From: Certhia americana
Lineage: Eukaryota; Chordata; Aves; Passeriformes; Certhiidae
Length of the DNA: 64,000 nucleotides
Assembly: GCA_018697195.1 (NCBI GenBank)
Contig: JAGMWU010000038.1
Location: 1,086,129-1,150,128 of the forward strand
Direction of reading: 5' to 3'
Positions 31,842-52,640 of the stretch are shown in pieces. The notes below the pieces were generated by a model. That model saw nothing but the letters and a program-made list of their open reading frames with translations, did no database searches and was not told the DNA's origin. Position 1 is the stretch's first letter, and every line of letters starts with the position of its first letter. The translations under genes and the position numbers were made by a program.

Positions 31842-34800
31842 ATGGCAACTGCTCAGAAGCAAAGGAATTCTGCGGTACAGTTTTGTTTATTTCAGCACGG
31901 TAATGGGAAAAACGGGAGAGTTTTGGCTGGAATCCTGCAGCCAGGTGCTCTGTGATACTCCTTCACATGAAAATAACAGGCTAATTCAGTCTTTTAATTT
32001 ATGAATAAAGAATACGTAGAAAAAAAATTATAGAAAAATAATCTGAGCTTTGTTGTCATGCACTTAGTAGAAACCAGCTGTGTCCTACAAGTATTGTAAC
32101 ACCAAATGTAAGGGATGTGCTTAACTTTATAAATCACAAAAGTGATAGTTTTCAATTAAATTAAGGCGTTGAACAGGATTGACACCTGTACGTGTCTGTT
32201 GCTGCAGGTTTAATTGTTTGTTTTCCTGTGATTTTCAGAGTGCAGTTGTATTTCCCAAGAAAATAGCCACGGAGCAGCAATCCCTGATGCTGGTGAAGAG
32301 GCTCCTGGCAGTGTCAGTGTCCTGCATCACGTACCTGAGGGGAATCTTTCCTGAAAGTGCCTATGGAACCAGATACATGGATGGTAACGGGCTGTTTCTG
32401 TGATCATTTGCAAAACCTCGTGTCCTGGAGTTGTTTTTAAAGCTGCACGGTGTTTTTAATGACTGGATGCCGTTTCAGTGCATGTAATGGAAACTTCACT
32501 AATGAATTAATTAAATTTTGTTATTGCTGCTGCTAACTCAGCATTGCAACTATGCTCACACTTGTCAGTCATGTTAATTTTAGTCCCTTCTTGATAACGT
32601 GCTTTGAGGCGACAAACTTTTCATTGCACTTTGTCCTAAGTAAATGTGTGTGTGTGTTTTGTTTTTTTTTTTGGTTTGTTTTTGAGATGTCTGTGTCAAA
32701 ATTCTGCGGGAAGACAAAAACTGTCCTGGCTCTACCCAGCTGGTGAAATGGTAGGTTGATTCCAGCACAGGGGGTAACACTTCCTCAACATGTAAGTGCT
32801 CTTAAGGTTCCTTCCCTGGTTGTTTGCAGGCAGAAAGTTCTCTTGCTGTGAGCCAGCACCCCACATTTGTGTCAGAAAGGTTTCCAGCTCAGGGCTTAGG
32901 AGAGCACAAATCTCTGTTTGGAGGGTGACTCCACTTTATATTTACTACATAAATATTAAATATCTAATATTATGAATTCGGATATTTCATTCCTCTAGGG
33001 GCTCATGAATCCCCAAGGGTGCACAGAAATGCAAAAAGAACCAGTAGTTCCTCTCTAGCTGCTGGGGAGACTCAATGCCATCAGTTTGCATCTTAAATAT
33101 AAAGATCTCCCTCACAGATGTTGTAAGGGAGTGGGACTGTCAGGCTTCTTGTTCAGAGGCAGAGCTGTGCCTGCCAATGACAGTCTGCCTGTTTGAGCAC
33201 TGCCTCAGCTGGCTGGGACTGTGTCACCCAGGGCTGAGCTGCTTGTTCTGGTTTTCTTCCTGCTCACAGTAACTCTGAGCTCTGTTCCTGCTGCTCTCCC
33301 TGCTTTCTGGAATCCCCTGTAAGGCCTTTGCCTCACATCCCTGGGTTTTGTTCCCTCCATAAAAGGTTCTTTCCCCCTTTTCTCTGCTGTGTACAAGGCG
33401 TGGGAGGGATGCTGCATTCTTCCCCTGGCAGTGCTGAGGGGTTTGGATGTGAGAGCTGAGAGTTGCTGTTAAAAGCTGGAATCAGCCACGTGCTGTCACA
33501 ACGTGAGGGAGGGGAAAAGCTGGAATTTCCTCCTGGATTTTCCGTGGAAGGGGCACCTCAAAAGAGTGAGGGCAGCTCACTGCCTGGTTTTGTGGCAAAG
33601 GGTGTGGTACCTGTTGGGAGTTCACAGGTCAGTGGCCTTTCTTGCCATGATGTACACACCAAACCCAATTTTTGTTTGTTGACTGTAATTGAAAGGAACA
33701 TCAGGAAAAAAAAAAAAAAAAAAAAAAAAAGGGGAAGTTTTTATTCCCTGTTTGACTGTTGTTTGGGTGTTACATAAAAAGGAAATGGCAAGATCTAAAT
33801 AAAGGTAATGACTCCTTTATGCTTCAGCAGTGTTGCTGTTCAGCTGAATTACTGATTTATGATGAAATCATGGAATGGTTTGGGTTGGAAGGAACCTCGA
33901 AGCTCACCTTCCTCCAACCCTCTGCCATGGACAGGGACACCTCCAACTGGACCAAGTTGCTCCCCTGATTAATGAATACATGTGTTGGAAGCTGTCTGAA
34001 GTATTGCAATGTGTTTTTACTGATAAATCATTTACATACAGATTATATTTTAAATTGATTTACCTACAGAATATATTTTTAATTCTTTCAAGAGGTTGGG
34101 GTGATTTGGTATTAGAAAGATAGCCATTGCTTGTATCACTGCTAATAAGATAGAATGATGGAATAAGTGTTACCTATTGCTCTAATGCAATAAGAGTTGA
34201 TTTTTTTTTTTTGGTGCTATTTGATTTAGTGAGAAACAAAGGAAAATTAGTAGTAGATGGCCAATATTCTTTGGTTTTTGCAGGATGTTAGGATGCTATG
34301 ATGCCTTGCAGAAGAAATACGTAAGTCCTCTGGTCTCATTTCAGTTGTGTTGAAATGTTAATTTAAGTCCATTATCTGCCAGTGTAGTTGTAGGACTGCT
34401 CAGGGAGTAGCTGAGCTCAGTCAGCTGCAGTGTGGGATGCACAGGCATTTCTGCATAAAATCCTTGTAAACAGCAGCACAGAAAGGCAGAGATCTGTGGG
34501 TGTTTCCTTCTGCAGCTGAGCCCTCTCCTCCACACACAGGAGTGAAGAGGAAGAGGCTTTTCTTCCAACAGGCCTTAGTGGCTTGTGTTGAATTCCAGAG
34601 CTAGAGACAGGGCAGCTTGGGCAGCAGAAACAGGCTTTGAAATATATTTAATGTTCTTTTTTTTTTTTTTCTTTTCTTTTTTTTCTTTTTCCTCTGTTTA
34701 TGTTCCTGACAGCTGAGGCAGATTGTCCTAGCAGTGAGTATCTCTGAAAGGCAGGGACACGTTTTTAGGGATCATTCCTTGAGGGACGTGCAGTTCTCAT

Positions 34801-37800
34801 TTTGATTCCTCTCTTTTCTTTAAAAATACAGGTCTATACCCAGCCAGAAGATCCTCAGGTAAATCTGCTGGAATATCTCACAGGGTGACTGTTGATAAGA
34901 TGGATATAGTGAAATGTGTGTACAAGCAGAAATATTTAACATGCACATTTATAAAAAAGGGATACATTGAAATTCCAGGTGTAAAAATGCCTGGAGACAG
35001 TGGGAACTGCCATGTGTGGAATTGCATTTGAATATCCAGTGCCAGGTTGTTCTCAGGTTGGTGCAAGAAACCAAAATGGCATTGCAGAGTGAGATGTCCA
35101 TAAAGATATCTCCTCCTGACTCTGCCTAACAAGTTTATGGGACTTTTGTGGAAAACACAAAACCCTCTGGGTGTCACCACATCTGTTCCATGTCTGAAAC
35201 GTTTTCATAGCAATTGAAACTGGAATATTTTGTGCTAAAAACTTCAGCTGATATTTCAAGGTACTTTATCATGGTGATTCCTGGAAAACAATCAGCATTT
35301 TTATGTTTTAAACAGTTTTATGCATTTTTACTGTTAATTGTTAGAGGATTAGAGACCTCTATTCAGCACATGCAAGTAGGTTGGGCTGTATTTATTTTCT
35401 TTAAAGGTTAATAGATTACTGAGTAGAGCTGCAGCAGGAGTGTTTAGGATTAGTTTAATAATTACTGTCTTTGTTTGCAGACAGTCACAGAGTGTTACCA
35501 CTTCAAGTTCAAGTACACCCACAATGGGCCACTCCTGGATTTTGGCAGGTACAGCCCCTGGGACTGCTCCACACCTGAATGTCAGAACTCTGTTTTTGTT
35601 CTGTTTGGTGTTTGCTTTTTTAAATTCTCCATCTTGAGACTGACATTTGATCAACATACACTAATAGCTTAGACTTGCTAAAGTACAGTTAATCATTTTG
35701 TCTGATTATGTTCATAATTTTAATATCCAGTCAGAAGATGATGCTGAGTGTCAGAGTCTGATATTCTGTGACCAGGATCTTTGAGATATTCCATGTGCAA
35801 GGGGTGAAGCTTCACACCAGATTTATTTGTCTGAAGCTACTGAATGTTACATGGGATTCCTCATTTAGCAGAAATGATAGAAAATACACAAAACCCACAA
35901 CAGGAATATCAGCTGTACTTAGCAAAGCAGAGCTGTTGTGATTCATGGCTCAGTCATGGTGGAATTGCCATTGCTGAGATAAGCTCACTGTGAGGACACT
36001 GGGCATCCCCAGCCATGGGGAGGAGATCCCTGGGTTGAAACTGGCAGGGGACAGGTTTGGATTGGAGAAATTCCAAAATTGGGGAAATTTCCATCCTGTA
36101 CAGAGGAAATTCCTCCCTGTGAGGCCCTGCACAGGGTGCCCAGAGCAGCTGTGGCTGCCCCTGGATCCCTGGAAGTGCCCAAGGCCAGGCTGGACACTGG
36201 AGCTTGGAGCAGCCTGGGACAGTGGGAGGTGTCCCTGCCATGGCAGGGGTGGCATGGGATGGGATGAGCTTTATGTTCCCTTCCCACCCAAACAATTGGT
36301 GATTCTCTGAAGCTGCTCCAGCCAATTCCCCTCTCCTTCAGAATTCTTTTGTTTGTTGTTGAGTTTTTACACTTTCTGGGCCAATCCACAGCTTCACTTC
36401 CCCTGTATCAGTCTGACAAACTCCAGGAGACATTCAGGGGATTTTAATGAACTCAGGGAGAAGCACTGACCCCACCAGTTCACCCATTCAACCCCCATAA
36501 CTTTGCCTAAAATGCCCAGCCCTCCATGTGCTGAGATCAGGTCACTTCTGGCAGCAGCTGTGGCCAGTGACACCCTGTGCTCTTGTTGGAGCTTTGGGGA
36601 CACAGCACTGCTCCACATCTCCTGCAGACCCTCTTCCTGCAGACCACAGGGATGGATGGTGGAAGACCCTAACCCTAAAAAAAAACATTTAAAAAATTCT
36701 GCTCACTCACAGCTACAGGGAAATGGCTTATTTTAAAACAAGTAATTGAAATACAATTAGTTCATACCTGACAAACTCCTCCCAGCTTCCCTCCTGTATA
36801 AAATGCTCCTTAAAAGAAAAGGCTGCAGTGCTGCAGACCCTTGGGCTGGGTTTAGTTCCTTACCTGTGACGGGTTGTAACAAACACTGGGATGGGACTTT
36901 TGGCCACACCAGTTTGCATTAGTGGAACAGCATAAATTCAAGTCAGATTAACTTGAAAATAGGTGTGAGGCTTCTTCCCTGGCCCCAGCATGGCAGGAAG
37001 TAACCAGCTGGGGAGGGGATGAGAGGTTTGAATCCATCCCAGTTCAGGGAATGCTTCCAGGAGACAAGGACACACAAGGAAATAACTCCTGGTCCCTGCC
37101 CTGCTGTGCAGGTCCTTGGGGGCCTCAGCTGGGGAGCAGAGGGAGAGGTTTTAGGATGGAGGTGGGATTTGGGTCAACTCCTGGTGGAATGGGAGCATGG
37201 AAGTGTTGGAGCTGGATGCCAAGAGTCACCTGAGCACCAGGTGTGTTATTATTTGTGTCCAAGTGAATAGAGTGACTTTAAGGGGAAGCAAGTAGGTGGG
37301 GCTTCCCAGAATTGGGGCTTTCACAAGTACCTCTGTCTTTCAGGTTGGGTATTTAAACATTGTGTGCTGTAGGGTGGAGCAGTTGGTGCCAGGTGCTTAT
37401 CCCAAAACTCTCCTGATGTTTGTGGCTCAGAGTTTGATCTGCCAAGGGGCAGAGAACACGCAGCACTCAGGCAGGGTTAGGAATTGCAGTGCTTGTGATC
37501 TCAGACCTCGGGCAATGAACGGGGTGCTTCTCACGTTCACAGGCTGTTAAACAGTTGTCTCTTAGTACTAGAAACAGCTGTATCAAAAAAAACAATCTGA
37601 CTGCTGTGTGTGTTTTTAGCAAGGACAAGAAGTCAGACTCCCCCATCAGCTGTGCAGACACCAAGAAGGCCAGCATCCTCCTCATCCGTAAGATCTACAT
37701 CCTGATGCAGAACCTGAGCCCGCTGCCCAGCGATGTCTGCCTCACCATGAAACTCCTGTACTATGATGAGGGTACATTGCCACATTCCCCCTGATTTATC

Positions 37801-40800
37801 AGCTGTGTTCAGACTCTGGAAAGAAATCCAAAGGAATATTTCAGCGTGTAATCTTTGTGGCTGCTGGGATTTGTTAAAATCTGTAAATTTTGTTATTTCA
37901 CGTGTGGCTGTCTCCCACGACAGTTTTGAATCCCAAGGGGAAGGGATGTGATCTCACTGCAGGAACACAATGCTGGCACTGACTTCCTTGGATTTGCTGT
38001 GTTTTAAAACACTTGGAGTTTCCCAGAGTGTGTTAGGCTACAGCATAATTTCCCAGCCTGGTTCTAGTTTGATGACTGTCCAAATGTCTGGCTCTGCTTT
38101 CAGAGTGTGTTGCTGCCTTACAATGACAAATCAGAGCTTGTATTTTCTCTCTCTGCATCTCAAACCTCTACCAAAGAGCTTTAACTGGGCTTTGCCTGTT
38201 GTGCAAAGAGAAAAGAACTTCATTTACTCCAAATGGAATATTGATCACTCCCCTCCCCACACGCAGTTTTTTGCAGTTTTTTCCTTAAAGGGGAAAAGAC
38301 CTAAAGACTTAAAGGGGAAAAGAGTTAAAATTAGTTTTGCAAGAACAAGTTTCATTCTGACATGTTTAATGACTTTTCTCTGCAGTTACACCCCCTGATT
38401 ACCAACCGCCAGGGTTCAAGAAGGCTGAGGATGAGGGGCTGATGTTTAACGAGGAGCCCATGTACCTGAACGTGGGGGAAGTGCCAACGCCTTTTCATTT
38501 GCTGAAACTGAAAATCACAACTGAGAAACAGCGCATGGAGAGTGTTGATAAAAGCATCCTAAAGCAGGGAGAGACTGCTGAGCCTCTCCAGGTGTATGGA
38601 GTGAGCAGAGATGATCCAGAAGAAGAGAGCCAGGACATGAATGTAAAAGCACAGACTTGGTTTTGTATAGCTTTTTTGAATTTATTTGTGGTCTATCATC
38701 TAGGAAAAGCCCATTACTGTTTCACTGTGTGTAAGCCATAACCCCCTCTATTTCCAGACGTGGTTAAGCAGCACAATATGTCTTCAATCCATTTTTTTTT
38801 TTTTCTTAATTTTACTGCTCCAGTTTGCAGCCTGTCACTGTTCAAGCAGTGCCTGTGTAGGAGGAGCAGCAGAGGGACAGCTTGTGCCATGGGGACACTG
38901 CCATGTGTGCCAGCACAGGGCACAGATGGAACCTCTCACCATCCCATGGCACAATCACTTATTTCAGTTTATTCCCCCAGAAATCCATCTAATAAATGTG
39001 TCCTTAATCTGAGTAGAACCCTTCTTCCTTGTGTGTCTGCAGTAAGTGACAGACCTGTTTCTTAATCTAGGAGGATCCTGTCTTGGTTAATGAAGTGGAA
39101 GAGAAGAATCATGTGAATATTTCAGAAGCTCAAGGTAATTGTTGTATGTATTTTTCAAGTCTCTGAGTTGTGCCTCTTTCCTGATGTTACTCGAACAAAC
39201 CCCTCAATTTTCTATATTCAGATTTTCATTATTTTCTTCACATATATAACTGTATTTATTTTCTATCAGGGCTTTATTCTGTGAAGCATGTTTAACAAAC
39301 GTTAACATGTTAAAACATAATTGACATATTTTCATGTTACTGTTCAAAATTCTGATCTTCTATTTTATCAGATAAGCTAAATTGAATGGGGTTTATATTT
39401 AGAAATAAATTTTTTTTGCTTTTTCTACTATTTTCATTACTAATAATTACTGATTTATTTAGTTTTTGATAATAATTTGCACATTAAGCTTGCAGAGGTC
39501 TTGTACTGTTGAGGTCATTGTCACGGAGAATGAAGAGAAGGAGAATTCTCTGTGCAAAAACCAGTGCACAGAGGGTCCCTTTGTTTTGTTTTGTTTTTTT
39601 TTAAATTTCAGGTTTTTTGGGCTTCAATTCAGCAGAAATCCCACTTTTAGCCACCTTTTCCCCTGCAGTAGCCCAGAATCCCTCTGTGCACCCCACACCT
39701 TCAGCCTGGGGCTGTGGAGGAGCTGAGAGCATCGAGGCTCTTGTGGGTGGAGAAGCCTTTGTGTTCTGGGAGCCCCTGTGAAACACCTCCAAGGGGAGCT
39801 GCTGGTGGCTCTGGTTTGCTGCTCCTGCTGCAGTAACGTCACCAGAATGTGTTTTGGTTTATGAATGATTCTGTTTCTCTGTGCTGTTTCCTGTCTGAGT
39901 GCCTTTTCCAGCTGGCTGTGCTCTGGGGATCTGCTGCCCTTTCCCACTCTACTGGAGCACGGTGATAATTGCAAGTGACCTTTTTTTTTTTTTTTTTTTT
40001 GCCATCACAGAATAGAATCCCAGAATGGTTTGGGTTGGGAGGCACCTTAAAGCTCATTCAGTGCCACCCCCTGCCATGGCAGGGACAGCTTCCACTGTCC
40101 CTGGTGGCTCCAGCCTGGCCTTGGACACTTCCAGGGATGCAGAGGCAGCCAGAGCTTCTCTGGGCACCCTGTGCCAGGGCATCCCCATCCTCACAGGGAA
40201 CAAATCCTTCCTAATATCCCATCTCTCCCTGCCCTCTGTCAGGATAAAGCCATTCCCCCTTGTCCCAAGTCCCTTTCCAGCTCTCCTGGAGCCCCTTTAG
40301 GTTCTGGAAGGAGCTCTGTGGTTTCCTTGCAGCCTTCTCTTTCTGCAGCCTGAAAAATCCCAACTTTCAGCCTTTCCTTATAGGAGAACTTTAATAGGTA
40401 CGAGTTCTAACAAAGTATTTTTGTCAGTATGAATCCCACAGAAATGAGGTTCCTCAAGTGTTTTTCCTAACACTGTAAATAAATTCTGTCAGTAAATAAC
40501 TGTGCTGGCTCCTCCAGCTCTGGAACGTGCCCTGGGAGCTCCCACTGCTGGCTTTTAATCAGAGCTCCAAGCTGTGCACCCACTGTATGCAGCTCAAAAC
40601 ATGAACCACCAAATTGTCCTCAGGGATCTCAAGAGCTTCCTTTGCAGATTTTAGATGAATTTTTTTTTAGGAGGAAAAGCAGAGGATGGTTTGTGTTCAC
40701 ATTTCCCAGTTTAGCCCAGGGGTCTGAAGAGTGAACTTTGCTGCCAAACAAACTGAAGAAGGAATTGCTGCTTGTTGATCTGCTCCTCTTGGAGTGCTGT

Positions 40801-43800
40801 ATAGAAGCATCCAGACAATCTGGAACCCATTTGCTGTACAGAAAGCATTTCAAATGTTGGGTTTGGGGTTTTTTTTTTTGAGAAGTAACGTGTGCAGCTT
40901 TGCCAAACCAGCTGCCATTTCCGTGCTGATAATAAACAATGGTGGAAATGGGTAGGAAACAGCACACGTAGATCAGAATTTTTGTCTTGACAATGCTAGT
41001 AGGCTGCAGAACTGGAATAACCACATAAAAGTGTGTCTGATTCTTCCAAGAAGTCATAAAAGTTCCCAAACCATGCAAAAAATCCAGCAAAATCCTTGTC
41101 CTAAGGAGTTGGCAAATGTTTTATTTACAGGAACTACGAGACACAGGCAAACACATTTGTCAGCCTGAAATTCTTCTGTTGTTTCCACAGCTGATGCAAG
41201 CTCACCCATTCACCATTCCATGCTTTTATATGTATCCTAGAAAAACAGCAGGAATTAGGAACAGCAACCAAACTGTCTGGAACTGCCTGTTCCCCCCTGG
41301 GGCCCGTTCCTGGAGCTGCAGGCAGTGTTGGGGCTCTGCAGCTGGGAGGGCTGGATGGATTTGCCTGGGTCTGGTGGGTTCAGGAGGGGTAGGAGATGGG
41401 CCAGAGTTGCCTTTTCCCTTCCTTGCAGCACAAAACAGTCTCCTGAGGCTTCAGGAATCAAATCCCTTCAGCAGGGCAGTGTGTGAAGGAGCTGGGGATC
41501 CAAACCACTTTTGCAGAGATCCTGTGTGTAAACCTGGGCTACTGCAGTGAGCTGGAGGTTAGGATAGAAGTGGCTGAGGTGGAGTTAAGGATGTGCTGGT
41601 CACAGAGAACTGCAGCTGTTCCCAGCAGTTAAAAAGTGTTCCTTGGGGCAGAGCTGGTGGTGTTTGCTCTGGGTTGTTGGTGTGCACAGCTTTATTTAAC
41701 TCTCCAACTCTTTCCTTCTTTCAGGAAAGAATTCAACTCACAAAGAGGAAGCTGGAGGGATCCAGACTCCCCCCCGTGCTTCTAATCCTCAGGTAAGAAA
41801 ACTCTGTCCTGTCATCTTCAGCTTTTTCTGGAGTTTCTGTGAAGCTCCTTCCCTCCTTTGATTCATGGGTAATCTGCTGAAGCCTTATTTCCCACAATCA
41901 CTATTTCCAACAACAAAATTCCTTTACGTTTTACTTCCTGGTGTTTTCCAAAACTGTTCTAAAGCACTGACAAAAGGCTGTTCCTCTGAAATACAGCTCT
42001 CAAAACAAACAGATGCTGTGGCTATTACTGAGGGAACAGGGGAATGTAATTTCCATGTTAATAAACTGCCTAATAGGAATTCCACTGCTAATTCTGCCAA
42101 ACCAAAGCTTGTTTAAAAGTTGATTAAAACTTAAAAGTTCAAGTTTATAACTCAGGTTATATTCTCTGCATGTAGAAATTGGTGGCATTTATACATGGAG
42201 GACTGCTTCACACAGGTTCTTAAGATTTTTTAAAAGAGGATAGCTGTAGGTAAGTGTGAGTGATTTACTGTATAAAACCAGCACATTCTTCTCTCTGCCA
42301 GTGCCCTCTAGTACACCCAGCTGTAAAGGCTGTGACTTCCATGGGTTATCACCATTTAAATACTCCTGTATTTCAATTTTGGCTCAGGCACTGCACAGAA
42401 CAGTGAATGCCCCAGCACTGAGCCCTGCTGTGGTCTCCAGTGTGTATTTTTTGTTGCTGTCACAAGGCAAAATCTATTTTCTGATTTCAGGTTGATCATT
42501 TGACCCGTAAAACGTCTGAGCTGATTGTGTCAGAGAGCAGGACAAGAAGTGGAAAGATATTCCAAAGCTGCATTGTTAGTATCAGCTTTTCTTTAGTTCT
42601 CATCAGTTCTGTTCCAAATAGTGAATAAAACTCAGAGCTTGAATGCATTTGCTATTGACAGAATGAAATTCTCATCACTTCCTAAATTCCCATGCAATTC
42701 AACACTGTCAGAAAGAATTCTGTCCCAAAGAGTTAGAAGCTGATTCGATGCAGGTAACACAGGTTGAGAAAGATTCCATAGTTTTAGTTGAAACCCTGTT
42801 GGGAATGCATTTAGCCAAATTTCCTGCTGGTTTGATCCATCAGCCAGGGGAGTTTGTGCCAGCACAGTTCACCGAGTGCTTCCTTGTGCTTCTGCTTGGG
42901 GAACAGTGGGCCAAAATGATATCCTTGCCTCTGTGACTCCTTCATTCCAAGAAAAATCCCTTTTATTTGCTTAATCAGTCTGGCAGGCAGTGCTGCTTCT
43001 TGTGGAGACCCAAATCCTTCCCACCTGGCACAGCTGGAGCAGGCTGATTTTGGGTCCCATGTCTGTGCTGCTGCTTCACTGACTGAGCTTGGCAGCTGCA
43101 GCTCTGGGAGGCTTTGGGAGCCTTCACCAGGTATTTGGAATATTGGGAATGCTGAGGGAGGGGCAGATCCTTCTCCAAAACTTTTTTTCTCTTTTCTTTT
43201 ACGCAAGAAATTGTTCCCTGTGAGGGTGAGGAGGGGCTGGGATGGAATTCCCAGAGAAGCTGGGGCTGCCCCTGGATCCCTGGCAGTGTCCAAGGCCAGG
43301 CTGGAGCAGCCTGGGACAGTGGAAAGTGTCCCTGCCCATGGCAAGGGTGGCACTGGGTGAGCTCTGAGCTCCCTCCCTGTTTCTAACCAGTCACATTCAG
43401 TGCTTTTTCTTACTCAGTGATGTGCCAAAAAACAAAAAAAAGAGAAGGTTGTTCTATTTGCTCACTAGCCCTGTGTGTTTTTTCAAAGAGATTTTAATGA
43501 ATTTAATAATAAATCTATTCAATCAAACACAATTGCTTTAAGTAACCAAAAGCACAGTGCAGCTGAAGGTTCATTGAGAGTCAGAAGCAGCAGGACTGAG
43601 CTCTCAGGAGCTCGTTGGGTGCTGAGCAGCCTCTGCAGGGTGCAGAGCCCTCCTGGTGCTGCTCCTGGAATGGGACTGTGCAGGGATTTGCCTTGCAATC
43701 ATGGAAATCATGGAATGGTTTGGATGAAGGCACCTTAAAACCCACCCAGTGCCACCCCTGCCATGGGCAGGGACAATTTCCACAACTTCCAGGATACCAA

Positions 43801-44242
43801 GCCATGTCCAGCTTGGCCTTGGACACTTCCAGGGATGGAGCAGCCATGGAATAATCTGTGCCAGGGCCTCAATTTCCCCTTTTTCAGTCTGAACCCACGA
43901 CTCCCTTGTCCTGTGCTGCAGTTCCTGATGGACACAGCTCCTTGATGCAGCTGTGGCAGCAGGAATTCATCCCAGCCTTCCTTCAGCTGCTCAGTTCTGC
44001 CAGGAAATAATATCCAGATGTTCCTGCAGGCCCAGCACATCTGAGCAGGGACTGAGCTGAGGCTCTGGGTGTGTCAGGTCTCTGTCATGCTGAGGGTGGG
44101 CTGGGCCCTGTTGTAACACCACGGAGCTCCTGTAACTCCATGTGTTGGTTTTCCCTGGCAGGTGCACCAGGCTGAGCTCTCCTCCAGCCAGGACGTGGTG
44201 CCCAAGAGGAGGAAGCTCAGCGAGCCCAAGGAGCAGTTTTAG
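31842..44242 (+). CDS. HORMAD1: HORMA domain-containing protein 1, meiotic chromosome-axis protein, complete, 13 coding exons
   Basis: Germline protein that binds unsynapsed meiotic chromosome axes and supports double-strand breaks and checkpoint signalling (family knowledge). Coding exons: 31842-31874, 32239-32383, 32687-32750, 34284-34320, 34713-34733, 34832-34858, 35481-35548, 37620-37771, 38386-38642, 39071-39134, 41725-41792, 42491-42574 and 44162-44242. They sum to 1101 nt (366 aa; human about 394) with consistent phases. The start MATAQKQR matches human MATAQ. The HORMA domain covers roughly residues 15-220 ([79 protein letters not shown]). The C-terminus [14 protein letters not shown] corresponds to the conserved closure motif. 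Exons 5-7 are tiny (37, 21 and 27 nt). The exon 10 donor (GTAAAA) and exon 12 end (GTTAGT) are weak and set by phase. A small exon between 42574 and 44162 could be missing. Confidence 0.93.
33705..33731 (+). repeat. Poly(A) run in HORMAD1 intron 3
   Basis: An unbroken A run of over 20 bases with no recognised retroelement body attached. A similar long A run lies at 63501-63526 near MCL1. Length may be unreliable. Confidence 0.8.
33865..33967 (-). mobile_element. Short CR1 3' end in HORMAD1 intron
   Basis: Antisense tail AATGGTTTGGGTTGGAAGGA followed by CAGGGACACCTCCAACTGGA. It is cut short after about 100 bp. Confidence 0.8.
35975..36310 (+). mobile_element. CR1 fragment in HORMAD1 intron 7
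   Basis: Sense copy: TGGATCCCTGGAAGTGCCCA through AGTGGGAGGTGTCCCTGCCA. The tail has drifted at CCCTTCCCACCCAAACAATT. Confidence 0.85.
40008..40430 (-). mobile_element. CR1 fragment in HORMAD1 intron 10
   Basis: Begins with a T run and GAATGGTTTGGGTTGGGAGG, continuing antisense through the GGCACCCTGTGCCAGGGCAT block to a CTTATAGGAGAA end. Well preserved over 400 bp. Confidence 0.85.
43190..43385 (+). mobile_element. CR1 fragment in last HORMAD1 intron (a)
   Basis: Sense: CTGGATCCCTGGCAGTGTCC and CAGTGGAAAGTGTCCCTGCC. It ends without the usual ATTCTATG tail. Confidence 0.75.
43698..43995 (-). mobile_element. CR1 fragment in last HORMAD1 intron (b)
   Basis: Antisense: ATCATGGAATGGTTTGGATG then GCCTTGGACACTTCCAGGGA. 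It lies about 300 bp from the sense copy, so transcripts could form an inverted CR1 pair. Confidence 0.75.
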
Positions 44243-44995
44243 TTGCCCACCTCCCGCTGCCCCGAGTTCTCTGCTCCATTCAGTTGTTCCATGTGACTGT
44301 TGGGTTTTAAGGATCTTTTCTGCTCCATTAGCAGTCTCACGGGAGTGTGTTTTAAGGAAGGAAAATGGCAGGAAGCCCAGCTGAAGAATTCCAAACTCAT
44401 TTTGGACAGGACCATCAGGCACGACCAGAAATCCTTGGGTTTGGGGGTTTGGGGGTCTGCTCCAGGTCCTGATGGTGACGGAAGGAATTCATCCCTCCCA
44501 GCACAAGTTTTCACCAGTGCCTTTGGGCTGTGGTTCCGACCTGAGGAAGTCACCCAGAACCTGCCTTGCCCCAAAACCTCTCCAGTTTTGGGGTGATTTC
44601 CAGAGGGCTGGGCTGTCAATTACAGGCTGTTACAGTTTTTGGGGTTAGTTTTTTGCTTTTCCTACCAGGACAGTTGGAGGAGTTGGATGCTTTTCACTTC
44701 TTCCAGACCAGAAGCACTATAGTCAGGTGTAAAACCAGCCCTCTTCCTTCATGCCTTAAATTCCAGACTCCCTGGCAGAATGTGGGAATTTCTGATGCCG
44801 GGTCTCCATGCCAGAGCCCTGGCAGTGTCTGTTCCAAGGTGTGAGCACTGGGAGCACCTGAGTGTCCTGAGAACGATTTATGGCACAGCTTGGACACGGT
44901 CCCAAACCGTTCACTGTCCCTCGGGGACTGCAGCTGAGCGTTTCTTGGTGATTTTGAATTTTAAATTAACAATGTCTGTTCATCATCAATCCTCT

Positions 44996-45001
44996 ATTAA
45001 A
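44996..45001 (+). terminator. HORMAD1 poly(A) signal
   Basis: ATTAAA about 750 bp after the HORMAD1 stop, in the last AT-rich sequence before the GC-rich tandem array. It is the most plausible 3' end of the gene. Confidence 0.55.
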
Positions 45002-45044
45002 CGGCGTTCACCTTTGGCAGCAGCGTGCTCCGTTACCGGCGGGA

Positions 45045-52640
<7,596 letters not shown>

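Noticed and set aside
36668..36680. Interstitial telomeric repeat (CCCTAA)
   Set aside because: Only about two units, which is expected by chance.
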